DNA from: Trichomonas vaginalis G3 | Taxonomy: Eukaryota; Parabasalia; Trichomonadida; Trichomonadidae | Direction of reading: 5' to 3' | DNA: 64,000 nt | Assembly (NCBI RefSeq): GCF_026262505.1 | Contig: NC_067206.1 | Span: forward strand, 12,200,705 to 12,264,704 | In this document: positions 1-13,507 of the stretch, one piece after another | How positions within the stretch are numbered: the first letter of the stretch is position 1 | How the letters are laid out: each line of letters starts with the position of its first letter | Program-made: the position numbers and the translations under genes | The notes under the pieces: generated by a model | What the model saw: only the letters and a program-made list of their open reading frames with translations | Databases searched by the model: none | Told to the model about the DNA's origin: nothing

Positions 1-3000
1 TCAAAGTACTTCCTCTCTTGATCAAGGTGCTTCCTCTCTTCATCAAGATGCTTCCTCTCTTCTTCAAAGTACTTCCTCTCTTGATCAAGATGCTTCCTCT
101 CTTCAACAAAGTGCTTCCTCTCTTCTTCAAAGTACTTCCTCTCTTATACAAGGTGCTTCCTCTCTTTCATCATGTCAGCTTCCTCTCTTCTTCAAAGTAC
201 TTCCTCTCTTCACAAAGTGCTTCCTCTCTTCAACAAAGTGCTTCTCTCTTCTTCAAAGACTTCCTCTCTTGATCAAGTGCTCCTCTCTTCATATGCAGCT
301 TCCTCTCTTTCTTCAAAGTGCTTCCTCTCTTCCTAAAGTACTTCCTCACTACATCATGCAGCTTCCTCTCTAAATCAAAGTACTTCCTCTCTTGATCAAG
401 TGCTTTCTCTCTTCATCAAGATGCTTCCTTCTTCTTCAAATACTCTCTTCTTGATCAAGATGCTTCCTCTCTTCAACAAAGTGCTTCCTCTCTTCTTCAA
501 AGTACTTCCTCTCTTGATCAAGGTGCTTCCTCTCTTCATCATGCAGCTCCTCTCTTCTTCAAAGTACTTCCTCTCTTCAACAAAGTGCTTCCTCTCTTCA
601 ACAAAGTGCTTCCTCTCTCTTCAAAGTACTTCCTCTCTTGATCAAGGTGCTTCCTCTCTTCATCAAGATGCTTCCTCTCTTCTTCAAAGTACTTCCTCAC
701 TACATCATGCAGCTTCCTCTCTAAATCAAAGTACTTCCTCTCTTGATCAAGGTGCTTCCTCTCTTCATCATGCAGCTTCCTCTCTTCTTCAAAGTACTTC
801 CTCTCTTGATCAAGATGCTTCCTCTTAAATCAAATACTTCCTCTCTTGATCAAGTGCTTCCTCTCTTCATCATGCAGCTTCCTCTCTTCTTCAAAGTACT
901 TCCTCTCTTGATCAAGATGCTTCCACTCTTCAACAAAGTACTTCCTCACTACATCATGCAGCTTCCTCTCTAAATCAAAGTACTTCCTCTCTTGATCAAG
1001 TGCTTCCTCCTTCATCAAGATGCTTCCTCTCTCTTCAAAGTACTTCCTCTCTTGATCAAGATGCTTCCTCTCTCAACAAAGGCTTCCTCTCTTCTTCAAG
1101 TACTTCTCTCTTGATCAAGGTGCTTCCTCTCTTCATCATGCAGCTTCCTCTCTTCTTCAAAGTACTTCCTCTCTTCAACAAAGTGCTTCCTCTCTTCAAC
1201 AAAGTGCTTCCTCTCTTCTTCAAAGTACTTCCTCTCTTGATCAAGGTGCTTCCTCTCTTCATCAAGATGCTTCCTCTCTTCTTCAAAGTACTTCCTCACT
1301 ACATCATGCAGCTTCCTCTCTAAATCAAAGTACTTCCTCTCTTGATCAAGGTGCTTCCTCTCTTCATCATGCAGCTTCCTCTCTTCTTCAAAGTACTTCC
1401 TCTCTTGATCAAGATGCTTCCTCTCTAAATCAAAGTACTTCCTCTCTTGATCAAGGTGCTTCCTCTCTTCATCATGCAGCTTCCTCTCTTCTTCAAAGTA
1501 CTTCCTCTCTTGATCAAGATGCTTCCACTCTTCAACAAAGTACTTCCTCACTACATCATGCAGCTTCCTCTCTAAATCAAAGTACTTCCTCTCTATTCAA
1601 AGTGCTTCCTCTCTTCATCAAATGCTTCCCTCTTCTTCAAAGTACTTCCTCTCTTGATCAAGATGCTTCCTCTCTTCAACAAAGTGCTTCCTCTCTTCTT
1701 CAAAGTACTTCCTCTCTTGATCAAGGTGCTTCCTCTCTTCATCATGCAGCTTCCTCTCTTCTTCAAGGTGCTTCCTCTCTTCAACAAAGTGCTTCCTCTC
1801 TTCAACAAAGTGCTTCCTCTCTTCTTCAAAGTACTTCCTCTCTTGATCAAGGTGCTTCCTCTCTTCATCATGCAGCTTCCTCTCTTCTTCAAAGTGCTTC
1901 CTCTCTTCAACAAAGTGCTTCCTCTCTTCATCATGCACCTTCCTCTCTTCTTCAAAGTACTTCCTCTCTTGATCAAGATGCTTCCTCTCTTCAACAAAGT
2001 GCTTCCTCTCTTCTTCAAAGTACTTCCTCTCTTGATCAAGGTGCTTCCTCTCTTCTTCAAAGTGCTTCCTCTCTTCAACAAAGTGCTTCCTCTCTTCATC
2101 ATGCAGCTCCTCTCTTCTTCAAAGTGCTTCCTCTCTTCTTCAAAGTACTTCCTCTTTGATCAAGATGCTTCCTCTCTTCAACAAAGTGCTTCCTCTCTTC
2201 AACAAAGTGCTTCCTCTCTTCTTCAAAGTACTTCTCTCTTGATCAAGGGTTTCCTCTCTTCATCAAGATGCTTCCTCTCTTTCTTCAAAGTACTTCCTCT
2301 CTTGATCAAATGCTTCCTCTCTAAATCAAGATGCTTCCTCTCTTGATCAAGGTGCTTCCTCTCTTCATCATGCAGCTTCCTCTCTTCTTCAAAGTACTTC
2401 CTCTCTTGATCAAGATGCTTCCTCTCTAAATCAAGATGCTTCCTCTCTTCTTCAAAGTACTTCCTCTCTTGATCAAGGTGCTTCCTCTCTTCTTCAAAGT
2501 GCTTCCTCTCTTCAACAAAGTGCTTCCTCTCTTCATCATGCAGCTTCCTCTCTTCTTCAAAGTACTTCCTCTCTTGATCAAGATGCTTCCTCTCTAAATC
2601 AAAGTACTTCCTCTCTTGATCAAGGTGCTTCCTCTCTTCATCATGCAGCTTCCTCTCTTCTTCAAAGTACTTCCTCTCTTGATCAAGATGCTTCCTCTCT
2701 TCAACAAAGTACTTCCTCACTACATCTGCAGCTTCCTCTCTAAATCAAAGTACTTCCTCTCTTGATCAAGGTGTCCTCTCTTCATCAAGATGCTTCCTCT
2801 CTTCTTCAAAGTACTTCCTCTCTTGATCAAGATGCTTCCTCTCTTCAACAAAGTGCTTCCTCTCTTTCAAAGTACTTCCTCTCTTGATCAAGGTGCTTCC
2901 TCTCTCATCATGCAGCTTCCTCTCTTCTTCAAAGTGCTTCCTCTCTTCAACAAAGTGCCTCTCTCTCATCATGCACCTTCCTCTCTTCTTCAAAGTACTT

Positions 3001-6000
3001 CCTCTCTTGATCAAGATGCTTCCCTCTTCAAAAAGTGCTTCCTCTCTTCTTCAAAGTACTTCCTCTCTTCATCATGCAGCTTCCTCTCTTCTTCAAAGTG
3101 CTTCCTCTCTTCAACAAAGTGCTTCCTCTCTTCAACAAAGTGCTTCCTCTCTTCTTCAAAGTGCTTCCTCTCTTCTTCAAAGTACTTCCTCTCTTGATCA
3201 AGATGCTTCCTCTCTTCAACAAAGTGCTTCCTCTCTTCAACAAAGTGCTTCCTCTCTTCTTCAAAGTACTTCCTCTCTTGATCAAGGTGCTTCCTCTCTT
3301 CATCAAGATGCTTCCTCTCTTCTTCAAAGTACTTCCTCTCTTGATCAAGATGCTTCCTCTCTAAATCAAGATGCTTCCTCTCTTGATCAAGGTGCTTCCT
3401 CTCTTCTTCAAAGTACTTCCTCACTACATCATGCAGCTTCCTCTCTAAATCAAAGTACTTCCTCTCTTGATCAAGGTGCTTCCTCTCTTCATCATGCAGC
3501 TTCCTCTCTTCTTCAAAGTACTTCCTCTCTTGATCAAGATGCTTCCTCTCTAAATCAAGATGCTTCCTCTCTTCTTCAAAGTACTTCCTCTCTTGATCAA
3601 GGTGCTTCCTCTCTTCATCAAGATGCTTCCTCTCTTCTTCAAAGTGCTTCCTCTCTTCTTCAAAGTACTTCCTCACTACATCATGCAGCTTCCTCTCTAA
3701 ATCAAGATGCTTCCTCTCTTCTTCAAAGTACTTCCTCTCTTGATCAAGATGCTTCCTCTCTTCATCATGCAGCTTCCTCTCTTCTTCAAAGTGCTTCCTC
3801 TCTTCTTCAAAGTACTTCCTCACTACATCATGCAGCTTCCTCTCTAAATCAAAGTACTTCCTCTCTTGATCAAGGTGCTTCCTCTCTTCATCATGCAGCT
3901 TCCTCTCTTCTTCAAAGTACTTCCTCTCTTGATCAAGATGCTTCCTCTCTAAATCAAGATGCTTCCTCTCTTCTTCAAAGTACTTCCTCTCTTGATCAAG
4001 GTGCTTCCTCTCTCTTCAATGCTTCCCTCTTCAACAAAGTGCTTCCTCTCTTCATCATGCAGCTTCCTCTCTTCTTCAAATACTTCCTCTCTTATCAAGA
4101 TGCTTCCTCTCTAAATCAAAGTACTTCCTCTCTTGATCAAGGTGCTTCCTCTCTTCATCATGCAGCTTCCTCTCTTCTTCAAAGTACTTCCTCTCTTGAT
4201 CAAGATGCTTCCTCTCTTCAACAAAGTACTTCCTCACTACATCATGCAGCTTCCTCTCTAAATCAAAGTACTTCCTCTCTTGATCAAGGTGCTTCCTCTC
4301 TTCATCAAGATGCTTCCTCTCTTCTTCAAAGTACTTCCTCTCTTGATCAAGATGCTTCCCTCTCTCAACAAAGTGCTTCCTCTCTTCTTCAAAATACTTC
4401 CTCTTCTGATCAAGGTCTTCCTCTCTTCATCATGCAGCTTCCTCTCTTCTTCAAAGTGCTTCCTCTCTTCAACAAAGTTTCCTCTCTTCAACAAAGTGCT
4501 TCCTCTCTTCTTCAAATACTTCCTCTCTTGATCAAGTGCTTTCCTCTCTCATCATGCAGCTTCCTCTCTTCTTCAAAGTGCTTCCTCTCTTCAACAAAGT
4601 GCTTCCTCTCTTCATCATGCACCTTCCTCTCTTCTTCAAAGTACTTCCTCTCTTGATCAAGATGCTTCCTCTCTTCAACAAAGTGCTTCCTCTCTTCTTC
4701 AAAGTACTTCCTCTCTTCATCATGCAGCTTCCTCTCTTCTTCAAAGTGCTTCCTCTCTTCAACAAAGTGCTTCCTCTCTTCAACAAAGTGCTTCCTCTCT
4801 TCTTCAAAGTGCTTCCTCTCTTCTTCAAAGTACTTCCTCTCTTGATCAAGATGCTTCCTCTCTTCAACAAAGTGCTTCCTCTCTTCAACAAAGTGCTTCC
4901 TCTCTTCTTCAAAGTACTTCCTCTCTTGATCAAGGTGCTTCCCTCTTTCATCAAGATGCTTCCTCTCTTCTTCAAAGTACTTCCTCTCTTGATCAAGATG
5001 CTTCCTCTCTAAATCAAGATGCTTCCTCTCTTGATCAAGGTGCTTCCTCTCTTCTTCAAAGTACTTCCTCACTACATCATGCAGCTTCCTCTCTAAATCA
5101 AAGTACTTCTCTCTTGATCAAAGTGCTTCCTCTCTTCATCATGCAGCTTCCTCTCTTCTTCAAAGTACTTCCTCTCTTGATCAAGATGCTTCCTCTCTAA
5201 ATCAAGATGCTTCCTCTCTTCTTCAAAGTACTTCCTCTCTTGATCAAGTGCTTCCTCTCTTCATCAAGATGTTCCTCTCTTCTTCAAAGTGCTTCCTCTC
5301 TTCTTCAAAGTACTTCCTCACTACATCATGCAGCTTCCTCTCTAAATCAAGATGCTTCCTCTCTTCTTCAAAGTACTTCCTCTCTTGATCAAGATGCTCC
5401 TCTCTTCATCATGCAGCTTCCTCTCTTCTTCAAAGTGCTTCCTCTCTTCTTCAAATACTTCCTCACTACATCATGCAGCTTCCTCTCTAAATCAAAGTAC
5501 TTCCTCTCTTGATCAAGATGCTTCCTCTCTAAATCAAGATGCTTCCTCTCTTCTTCAAAGTACTTCCTCTCTTGATCAAGGTGCTTTCCTCTTCAACAAA
5601 AGTGCTTCCTCTCTTCAACAAAGTGCTTCCTCTCTTCTTCAAAGTACTTCCTCTCTTGATCAAGGTGCTTCCTCTCTTCATCAAATGCTTCCTCTCTTCT
5701 TCAAAGTACTTCCTCTCTTGATCAAGATGCTTCCTCTCTTCATCATGCAGCTTCCTCTCTTCTCAAAGGGCTTCCTCTCTTCTTCAAAGACTTCCTCACT
5801 ACATCATGCAGCTTCCTCTCTAAATCAAAGTACTTCCTCTCTTGATCAAGGTGCTTCCTCTCTTATCATGCAGCTTCCTCTCTTCTTCAAAGTACTTCCT
5901 CTCTTGATCAAGATGCTTCCTCTCTAAATCAAGATGCTTCCTCTCTTCTTCAAAGTACTTCCTCTCTTGATCAAGCTCTTCCTCTCTTCTTCAAAGTGCT

Positions 6001-6910
6001 TCTCTCTTCAACAAGTGCTTCCTCTCTTGATCAAGATGCTTCCTCTCTTCAACAAAGTGCTTCCTCTCTTCTTCAAAGTACTTCCTCTCTTGATCAAGGT
6101 GCTTCCTCTCTTCATCATGCAGCTTCCTCTCTTCTTCAAAGTGCTTCCTCTCTCAACAAAGTCTTCCTCTCTTCATCATGCAGCTTCCTCTCTTCTTCAA
6201 AGTATTCCTCTCTTGATCAAGATGCTTCCCTCTCTTCAACAAAGCTTCTCTCTTCTTCAAAGTACTTCCTCTCCTGATCAAGGTGCTTTCCTCTCTTCTT
6301 CAAAGTGCTTCTCTCTTCAACAAAGTGCTCCTCTCTCATCATTGCAGCTTCCTCTCTTCTTCAAAGTACTTCCTCTCGTATCAAGGTGCTTTCTCTTTCA
6401 TCAAGAATGCTTCCTCTCTTCTTCAAAGTACTTCCTCACTACATCAAGCAGCTTCCTCTCTAATCAAAGTACTTCNNNNNNNNNNNNNNNNNNNNNNNNN
6501 ACTTCCTCTCTGATCAAGGTGCTTCCTCTTCTTCATCATGCAGCTTCCTCTCTTCTTCAAAGTACTTCCTCTCTTCTTCAAAGTACTTCCTCTCTTGATC
6601 AAGATGCTTCCTCTCTTCATCATGCAGCTTCGTCTCTTCTTCAAAGTGCTTCCTCTCTTCTTCAAAGTGCTTCCTCTCTTCAACAAAGTGCTTCCTCTCT
6701 CATCATGCAGCTTCCTCACTACATCAGCAGCTTCCTCTCTTCAACAAAGTGCTTCCTCTCTTCATCATGCAGCTTCCTCACTACATCATGCAGCTTCCTC
6801 TCTTCAACAAAGTGCTTCCTCTCTCTTCAAAGTACTTCCTCTCTTGATAAGGTGCTTCCTCTCTTCATCAAGATGCTTCCTCACTCCATTATGCAGCTGC
6901 TTCTTTTCTT
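1..6910. repeat. 21-bp minisatellite, long array
   Basis: About 300 head-to-tail copies of a 21-bp unit of the type CTTCCTCTCTTCATCAAGATG. Roughly seven variants differ only in the last 11-12 bases (endings such as TTGATCAAGGTG, TTCTTCAAAGTA, TTCAACAAAGTG, TTCATCATGCAG) and are arranged in recurring higher-order blocks. Because 21 is a multiple of 3, several frames stay open on both strands. The minus strand reads as a charged 7-residue repeat (ERK plus HLDQ, YFEE, HFVE, LHDE or YFDL) that could form a coiled coil; the plus strand reads as low-complexity SSLxQxA or LPLFxKV. Many units have lost one base, so no frame runs through. Whether it is expressed cannot be told; satellite DNA is equally possible. 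Confidence 0.95.
6476..6500. other. assembly gap (25 N)
   Basis: Twenty-five N bases inside the minisatellite. They mark a scaffold join of unknown true length, so the array size and the link between its two sides are uncertain. Confidence 0.99.
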
Positions 6911-6949
6911 CATCAATTCCTCTTCACCCTGGAGCTCCTCAGCTTTATA

Positions 6950-8923
6950 TCATTTTAATTGGATTTTTTGAAATCCACCTGCAGTAGGATAAAGGAGATG
7001 TAACTCACGACTAAGAACCTGGCCATATGCTCCATTCCAGGCCAAAACAGATTGCATAGCCACAAACAGATTGAAATACCAATCCTGTCTGCATGGGGCG
7101 TCCATATTCCATTTGGAAGACTTGCATCATCACATTTGGATCTGTAAGGACTTTGTCGTTGACAAAATTGGGCCTTGCAGGAGAACTCCATTTGCTACAA
7201 TGTATCTGGAAGCAAGAGGTTTGTTCATATCCAATGATAGATTCCTGTTGCTTTAAAAGCATTTTCGATGTTTGTAGCTGTGCAAGAACACATACATCAT
7301 CAAGGAAGCTGCGAACTATGATATAGCGCAGTTCTCTGGCGTTCCATACATAATTGATCACCATATGCCCTTGCTGATCGTACCGGATAGTCGCCATATC
7401 AAACAACTTCTTGAATTGGGCCTTCAAGGGAGAAAAAATCCCAACATCAAGAGGTTGTAAGATATGAGATGTATGGCCTGGGAGAACAAGAAGCTTGATA
7501 TTGAAGGCGCTCAAGAGGCGAACGGCCAAGAAAGAGAGCCTTGATGGATGACCATCTACAATTAGGAGAAAAGGTACCTGGGCATCAAACACATTCATTT
7601 GAGACCTTTTCTCCTTTACTTTGCAGATGAACATATACAGTATACCATAAAAAGGTATTTGTTCATCCATCCACTCTCGGAGCGAACAAAAAGGCGTCCA
7701 GATCTTCCAATTCCGCATCAAGGTCTTCTTTTGTGGAAGTATCACCATTGGCTTCATAGTTGTACCATCTGCAAAGATGGTACAGACCCCTGTAAGATGT
7801 GAAGCTGAGACTTTTCAGCGCGAACTGAGCAATCCGGCCAGCAGTAAGAACTTTATAGCGACGTTTGGAATAGAGCATTGTCTCGTCCATATTCGCAATA
7901 AACTTCTTCCTGCGGGCAAAGTATCTATGCTTGGAGAGGAAAAATTGCGAATATGGTTTGCGTCACAGGTAGAGCGTCGGAGCATATCAATAGTTTGGAG
8001 CTCACAATCGAGTAGTGACAAAAGTGCATACTCTTAAACAACCGTCGGATTTCCGGTGAAATCGTGACACACTTTCGTCTTTCGTAGGCAGTGGTGTTGT
8101 TACAAAAGGTAACTTCGAATGTAGCGTGAAATCTGCAAAAAAATTCTGAAATTTGAATGGAGAACACAAAAATTGAATAGTTTACGTCAATAAAAAAGAG
8201 AAAAAATTAAGCCAATGTATCTCGAACCTAGGACGTAGAGCAGCAATCACACTGTTTATCACATTACACTACATGCATCTCTCACCTCAGTGAATGAGAT
8301 CAACTATATGATAACTTTTTCCCCATTATATTCTTGTTGAAAAGTGACAAATAGCAACTTTGACCCTCTTCTATGCTTGGAGAGGAAAAATTGGCGAATA
8401 TGGTTTGCGTCACAGGTAGAGCGTCGGAGCATATCAATAGTTTGGGAGCTCACAATCCGAATTGACAATCTTGTGGCGATATGATTAAGCCAGCCACGGA
8501 ATGGCGATGGCAGTAATCATCGAGCTTCGCTAGAAGATGCGGCATCTTGCAACGATTAGTACCCGCGCCGCAAATTTAATCTCCTATTTTGTAATTCCGT
8601 ACAGACAGCAATGGCCATTGATGTTGTAACAGTTCAAGTCGTCTGCCATCTCTTGAACAAGTTTTTGAACTGCATTTCATCTGGTAGTGACAAAAGGGTC
8701 ATACCACCCCCTGACTGACCTTTTGTCCATGAACGACAAGTAGCAGTGCGCATGATTGCGCGTGCTACTGTCTCTTTGAAATTGAGTAAACATTCCGTAT
8801 TTGTTGATAAGACTCGCCATTTACTCTTCGATAGAGTAAATCGAGTTGCATCTGGGTCAATAGCCCAAGATTTTTATAGTTTTCTAATTCTGCAAACTCG
8901 GGAATTCGTGTTCTTGGTTGCAT
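6950..8923 (-). pseudogene. pogo/Tigger-like DDE transposase, indel-rich copy
   Basis: First copy of the transposase also found at 18423-20418. The C-terminal DDE_1 domain is recognisable in a minus-strand reading frame near 7011-7757, with VDGHPSRLS, a HTSHILQPLDVG block and the following PLKAQFKKLF. The N-terminal helix-turn-helix half lies near 8500-8923. The reading is cut into many short pieces by single-base deletions that are absent from the other copy. It carries the same internal 88-bp direct repeat. It is either a decayed transposon or uncorrected sequence. Confidence 0.8.
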
Positions 8924-9209
8924 TTTTTTTTAAACGGGAACTTCACAAATTTGGTTCATGGCCATAAAAACTCATTCAATTTTTCTGAGATTTTTTTTCA
9001 TCACTCACTCAAAACGCAGAGGACCATTCTTCTCAAAATTGAATTATTTTCTCAATATTGAGTGAGTAAAATGCACGTTGTGTAAATTGATTCAAAATTT
9101 TTTATTGGTACACGACCTTTGAAATTGGTCTCGGGCTATTCAACCTACGGTACAAAATCGTAGGGGTCTCAATTTTCAATTTGTATTGAACTCATTACAA
9201 AAAAAAAAT

Positions 9210-10883
9210 ATGTTCTTGTTGATATACAGTTCTGCTTCCACATATGATTATCCACTCCGTGTACATTATGATACCTCATACTTAAATTACAAAAAATGTC
9301 TATGCAATTCTACTTCAGAAACCACTTGTTTCTCTACAACTTGCACATCTAACGATATTCCAAATACTGATTCAATAGAAAAGGTTAAAAAAACATTAGA
9401 TGCTGTTAGCAAACACATATCCAACTTCCTTATGCTAAATATCCAAGATTCAAAGTTATTCCAATCAAACTCGGATCATCCAGAATTTTCAGACTATCCT
9501 CCACCTCCATCTAAAGTCGAATGCGCTGATGTTTACATCCAAGTCGTTTTGAGATCCCTAGAATCAACAGGACAAACAGCTTATTCTAAAATCTTCGATG
9601 TAATGGATGGAACTCCATCTCATGGAATGTTAATATTGTCTGCAAGCTATGTAAACAGTGTACCAGCATCCGATGTCAATTCTACGGACAGAAGACTGTT
9701 TAATACAATTATTCACGAAACTTTCCATTTTTAGGATTACACAAGGGATACCTTCCAGATTGGATTAATCCAGCCACCAACGAAACATACGGTAAAGTCT
9801 CAAAGATGACAGAACTATCACAAATTCCAGAATATGGAGCTAAACAATTCACTTTATTGACTACTCCCAAGGCTCTGGAAGTCATTAAAAGCGCTTCAAT
9901 CCTCCGGAAGACGAACAGCTACTGGAATTGAGCTAGAAGATGGCGGAGAATCGTCAAAGATTTAGTCATACAGAAGCACGTGTTTTTATGGCGATATAAT
10001 GATGGATATAGCAATTTCAACTTAGCTATATCAGAAATTACCCTCGCTATGCTTGAAGATACCGGATTTTACAAAGTCGACTACAATTACTCAGAACCTC
10101 TTGCCTGGGGTGATCACAAGTTCTTCAATGGAGTAATTACAGACGAATTCCTGTTTGACGAACCTTCAAGATTCCCTCAAAACTACCTTTGTAATGATAA
10201 TGATGCAATAACTCAGGCCACAGTAGGAAATGACTACAGAATCTGTTCATTTGACTATTCGACTTGCCAGATTAATATCCAGAGGTCAAATGATTGTACA
10301 AGTTCAGATCAGAAGTTGATGAAAAATATTACTGCGACAGTCGCGAATTTTTCAATCCAAAAAAACAACACATACACAGGTACTGATAGAATTGTTGATT
10401 GGATCCCTGCAAAAGAGACTCTATCCCTTTGCCAACCAAATCAAAGATGTGCAATGATCGGAACACCACAATCAAACACAGGAAAGTGCGTAAACCTTGT
10501 TTCTCATGACAGCACATCATATAAGATAGAAGATAATGACCAAACAGCAACTTGTACAAAAGAAGGTGAATTTGTACAGTTAGGTGACCAACAAGTAAAA
10601 TCGCAACACATATTCGCTTATCCAAATGTAGAGAACTACTACAAGACCACAAAATCTCAAATGGACGGAGGATTTATTCATAGAGAGCCTCCACAAACTC
10701 CACAAATTGAACCAACGCCTGACAATAGTAATAAGAAGCTTCTCATGAAGATTCTCATACCTATTGGCGTTATCTTTTACTTATTGTCATTGCTTTTTGA
10801 TTATCGTCTGTGTCATTCAGAAGAAGAAGGCAAGTCCAGAGGTGTCAGATGCAAACAATAAAGAAGATCCAATTTTGGTATAA
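9210..10883 (+). pseudogene. gp63-like M8 protease, indel-rich copy
   Basis: Near-identical to the intact gene at 20707-22392 but broken by small indels. Loss of two bases just after the HETFH codons (about 9728-9733) creates an immediate TAG, and further indels shift the frame before the third zinc ligand. The C-terminal part (9980-10861) is open again in another frame but ends in a frameshift inside the membrane segment. Almost all differences from the intact copy are deletions of one or two bases, which resembles long-read sequencing error as much as pseudogene decay. Confidence 0.85.
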
Positions 10884-11074
10884 CAATAAAAATTTAATGT
10901 TATTTTATTTAATTTTTTTTTTTCATCTTCATTTTGCATTAAAAATTTCAAATTACAAGAAAACATCTTGGAAGACAGATGATTTTATTATTTTTAAAAC
11001 TAAATTTATAATTTTTTTATTTTTTTGTCACAAAAACAATAATATTGATAATTGACCTAACCTATAAAACAGTT

Positions 11075-12706
11075 TTATAATTCTGGATTGAAATCAGCTG
11101 TATACTTTTCCTGTTCCTCATATAATTCTTTAAGTTGCTTAATTGTGTCTTCAAGAGTAGGAATATCATCACTTTCGTCAGCAATCTTTGTGACTTTCTC
11201 TGATATCTTATTCGCTGATTCGATTGCGTCACCTTTTGCGTTAGAAACTAATTCACAGCCAAAACTCTGATTTTTGCCTTCATTTCCATAACTTTCTGGT
11301 CCTACTTTCAAACGAGATTATAGAATTTACGAAATCCTTTGAAGATTCGAATTCTTCAGTAGGAACCGAAGTAGAAAAGTTGATTGGCTTGCATTCCAAG
11401 GTCGCAGACAGGCACCAATCAACAGAAACAAGCTGTGGAAGAGGGGATCAAGCTCTAAAAAGCCATTTATGCTATCACCTTTGAGATGATCGAATTTACT
11501 TATGTTGTCTATAGTGGAATTCGGCGATCTTTGGTCTGTTCCTATTGGAATCTCAGATTTATCAGCTTCAAATACGATATCATTGCAAATTGTGTCATCT
11601 AATTTCATCATTTTGACGCATTTGCCTCCTTTATCGCAATAATGCTGGACACGGACTTGCAGCGAACATCCATGGTGTAAATTGGGCATCTAATGATCAG
11701 AACTGGCCATTCCATGTTAGTTGCCATGATTTGAGCCATTAAAGCACCTCCTAGAGCGTTTGTATCAACATAAGCAAGTTCTCTACTTATTCCATTTGTT
11801 TGCGGTTTTAACTGCTTCTTCAACTAAAGATAATTTCGAAGCTCCGCCAATTAACTGGACTAAATCAACTTTTCGCCATTTAGAGCTATATTGATGATTC
11901 TCTGGAGTTCATCAAGTTCGTTTGATATTGTTTCTGCTTCAACTCTTCCGTTTTGGACTAATTTCATTGCTTTTCTGAAAGAAATCGATTTTTCTTTGGC
12001 AAAGCTCGTGCAAACGCGAAGCTTCCTGTTTCTTCCGACCAATCATAAGATGTAAGGTTTGCAATATATCCTGTCTCGTTCAAATAAAAATCTACACGAA
12101 ATGCAGAAGCATGAGAGGCTCCAACGTCAATAAACAAGACGGAATGGTCTTTTCCGGAAAATCTATCGAGATTCTTATGTGCATATGCGTATGAGATGCG
12201 TGGAAGTCATCAAAAAGTCCTAAGAAAGGAATATTAGCAATATAGATGGCTCTCATGATATCTTTGCGCTGATTATATGTATAGTAGGCTGAATTGTAAA
12301 TGAAACTCCTTCATAGCCAATGAATTCTTTCGAAGAAAGAAGACTTGGATTAATAATGAAAAAGCTCTGATGATTGGCAATCTTTGTATCTCGATGCCAT
12401 CTGTGTTGTTTCGACCTAACAAATAACCTAAATATGGTGATCCTGTTGATTGATTGTATTTCAGATTTTGAATTGAAGGATTTCCTATTTAACTTGAAGA
12501 TTTGAGATATTGTCTGCTTTTAAGTGACCATCAGGGACATCTTTTGTCTTGAAACTCACAGAATTAGGAGTCATTGTTGAGCCTTGACGATTTGAAAAAC
12601 CATTGAAGGGTTCCTGATGCCCAAATCTTTGCTCCACGAACAAATTGTGATCCAATATCGAAGTTTATATAGTGTGCTAATGATGAAGATAGTAAATAAA
12701 TAACAT
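11075..12706 (-). pseudogene. HSP70-like lumenal chaperone, indel-rich copy
   Basis: Minus-strand counterpart of the intact gene at 22590-24236. The reading frame is broken into at least four pieces (ORF fragments near 11075-11311, 11327-11689, 11608-11823 and 11860-12042) by one-base indels. Upstream and downstream sequence, including the AT-rich leader, is also conserved with the intact copy. Confidence 0.85.
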
Positions 12707-12890
12707 TTCAAATCTGATTTTTTTGTCGACAAAAATTACGGCAAATCTCACACCCGTAAATAAAAATTGATACAGGTGTAAAACCACCAAAATTAGAAGA
12801 TATAAAATATAGTGATATGAAAGAGAAATGATTGTAATATCGTAAAAAAATTGAATGAAGTTTATTTTTCATAATTTTAAATGAGCTCGA

Positions 12891-13109
12891 AAGAGAAAAG
12901 CAAGCATCTTCATCACGATCGCAGTGACAAAGAACGTAAGGAAAATGATCATAAGGATAAGGACTCCAAGAAAGAAAAGAAATCGAAGAAGGTGATGATG
13001 ATTCTAAAGCAGCTCAAGAACCAATGCCACAGGGGGACAACTTCCAGTGAATAAAAATGATGATCCTTCTCGCGATGACTTCGAAGTTGAAATCAAATTC
13101 AAGGAATAA
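12891..13109 (+). pseudogene. Lys-rich small protein, indel-rich copy
   Basis: Copy of the 76-codon gene at 24408-24638. The start and the TCATAAT initiator before it are kept. A missing G in the KKGDDD coding stretch (about 12992) and a lost stretch around the PQWAQLP codons shift the frame. The total length is 12 bases shorter than the intact copy. Confidence 0.8.
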
Positions 13110-13507
13110 AAAATGATGACAACCTTCCTCATGTATATATCAAAACTGCAAGCTTTAAATCTTCATTATTAGTAAAACAAACAGTCACACAAATTTACCA
13201 AGTAAAAAAATCAAATTGTATACATATTTTTAATTTTTTGGATTCCGATAGATAATTCAACTATAGTTGCATAGATTAGGCACAAAGAAAAATTTCAGGT
13301 ATATAAATTTATTCTTAACCACATTTGAAAATTAATTGGGAAATTTATTGCTACTCTGATGATTATTCTAATTAATTTGTAATCGAGTCTATACATTGTT
13401 TCATTATATCCAAGTGTTATTATGATACAATGTATATTTTTCGTTGATTTCACGATTTTTTCTTTTTAATTAGGGGGAGAAAAATTTAATCCCCCTTCAT
13501 AATATAA
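13110..13507. other. AT-rich intergenic, copy 1
   Basis: No gene seen. It matches 24639-25040 with scattered small indels and ends in a run of Gs and Cs (AGGGGGAGAAAAATTTAATCCCCC, seen in two parts) just before the initiator of the next gene. That stretch can pair as a GGGGG...CCCCC hairpin. Confidence 0.6.

Noticed and set aside
1..6910. CRISPR array or plus-strand protein genes of up to 590 codons
   Set aside because: Units are contiguous 21-mers without spacers; open frames on both strands follow from the 21-bp period and stop-free units.
6955..7326. Separate small genes in copy 1 of the transposase
   Set aside because: All are fragments or opposite-strand shadows of the frameshifted transposase.
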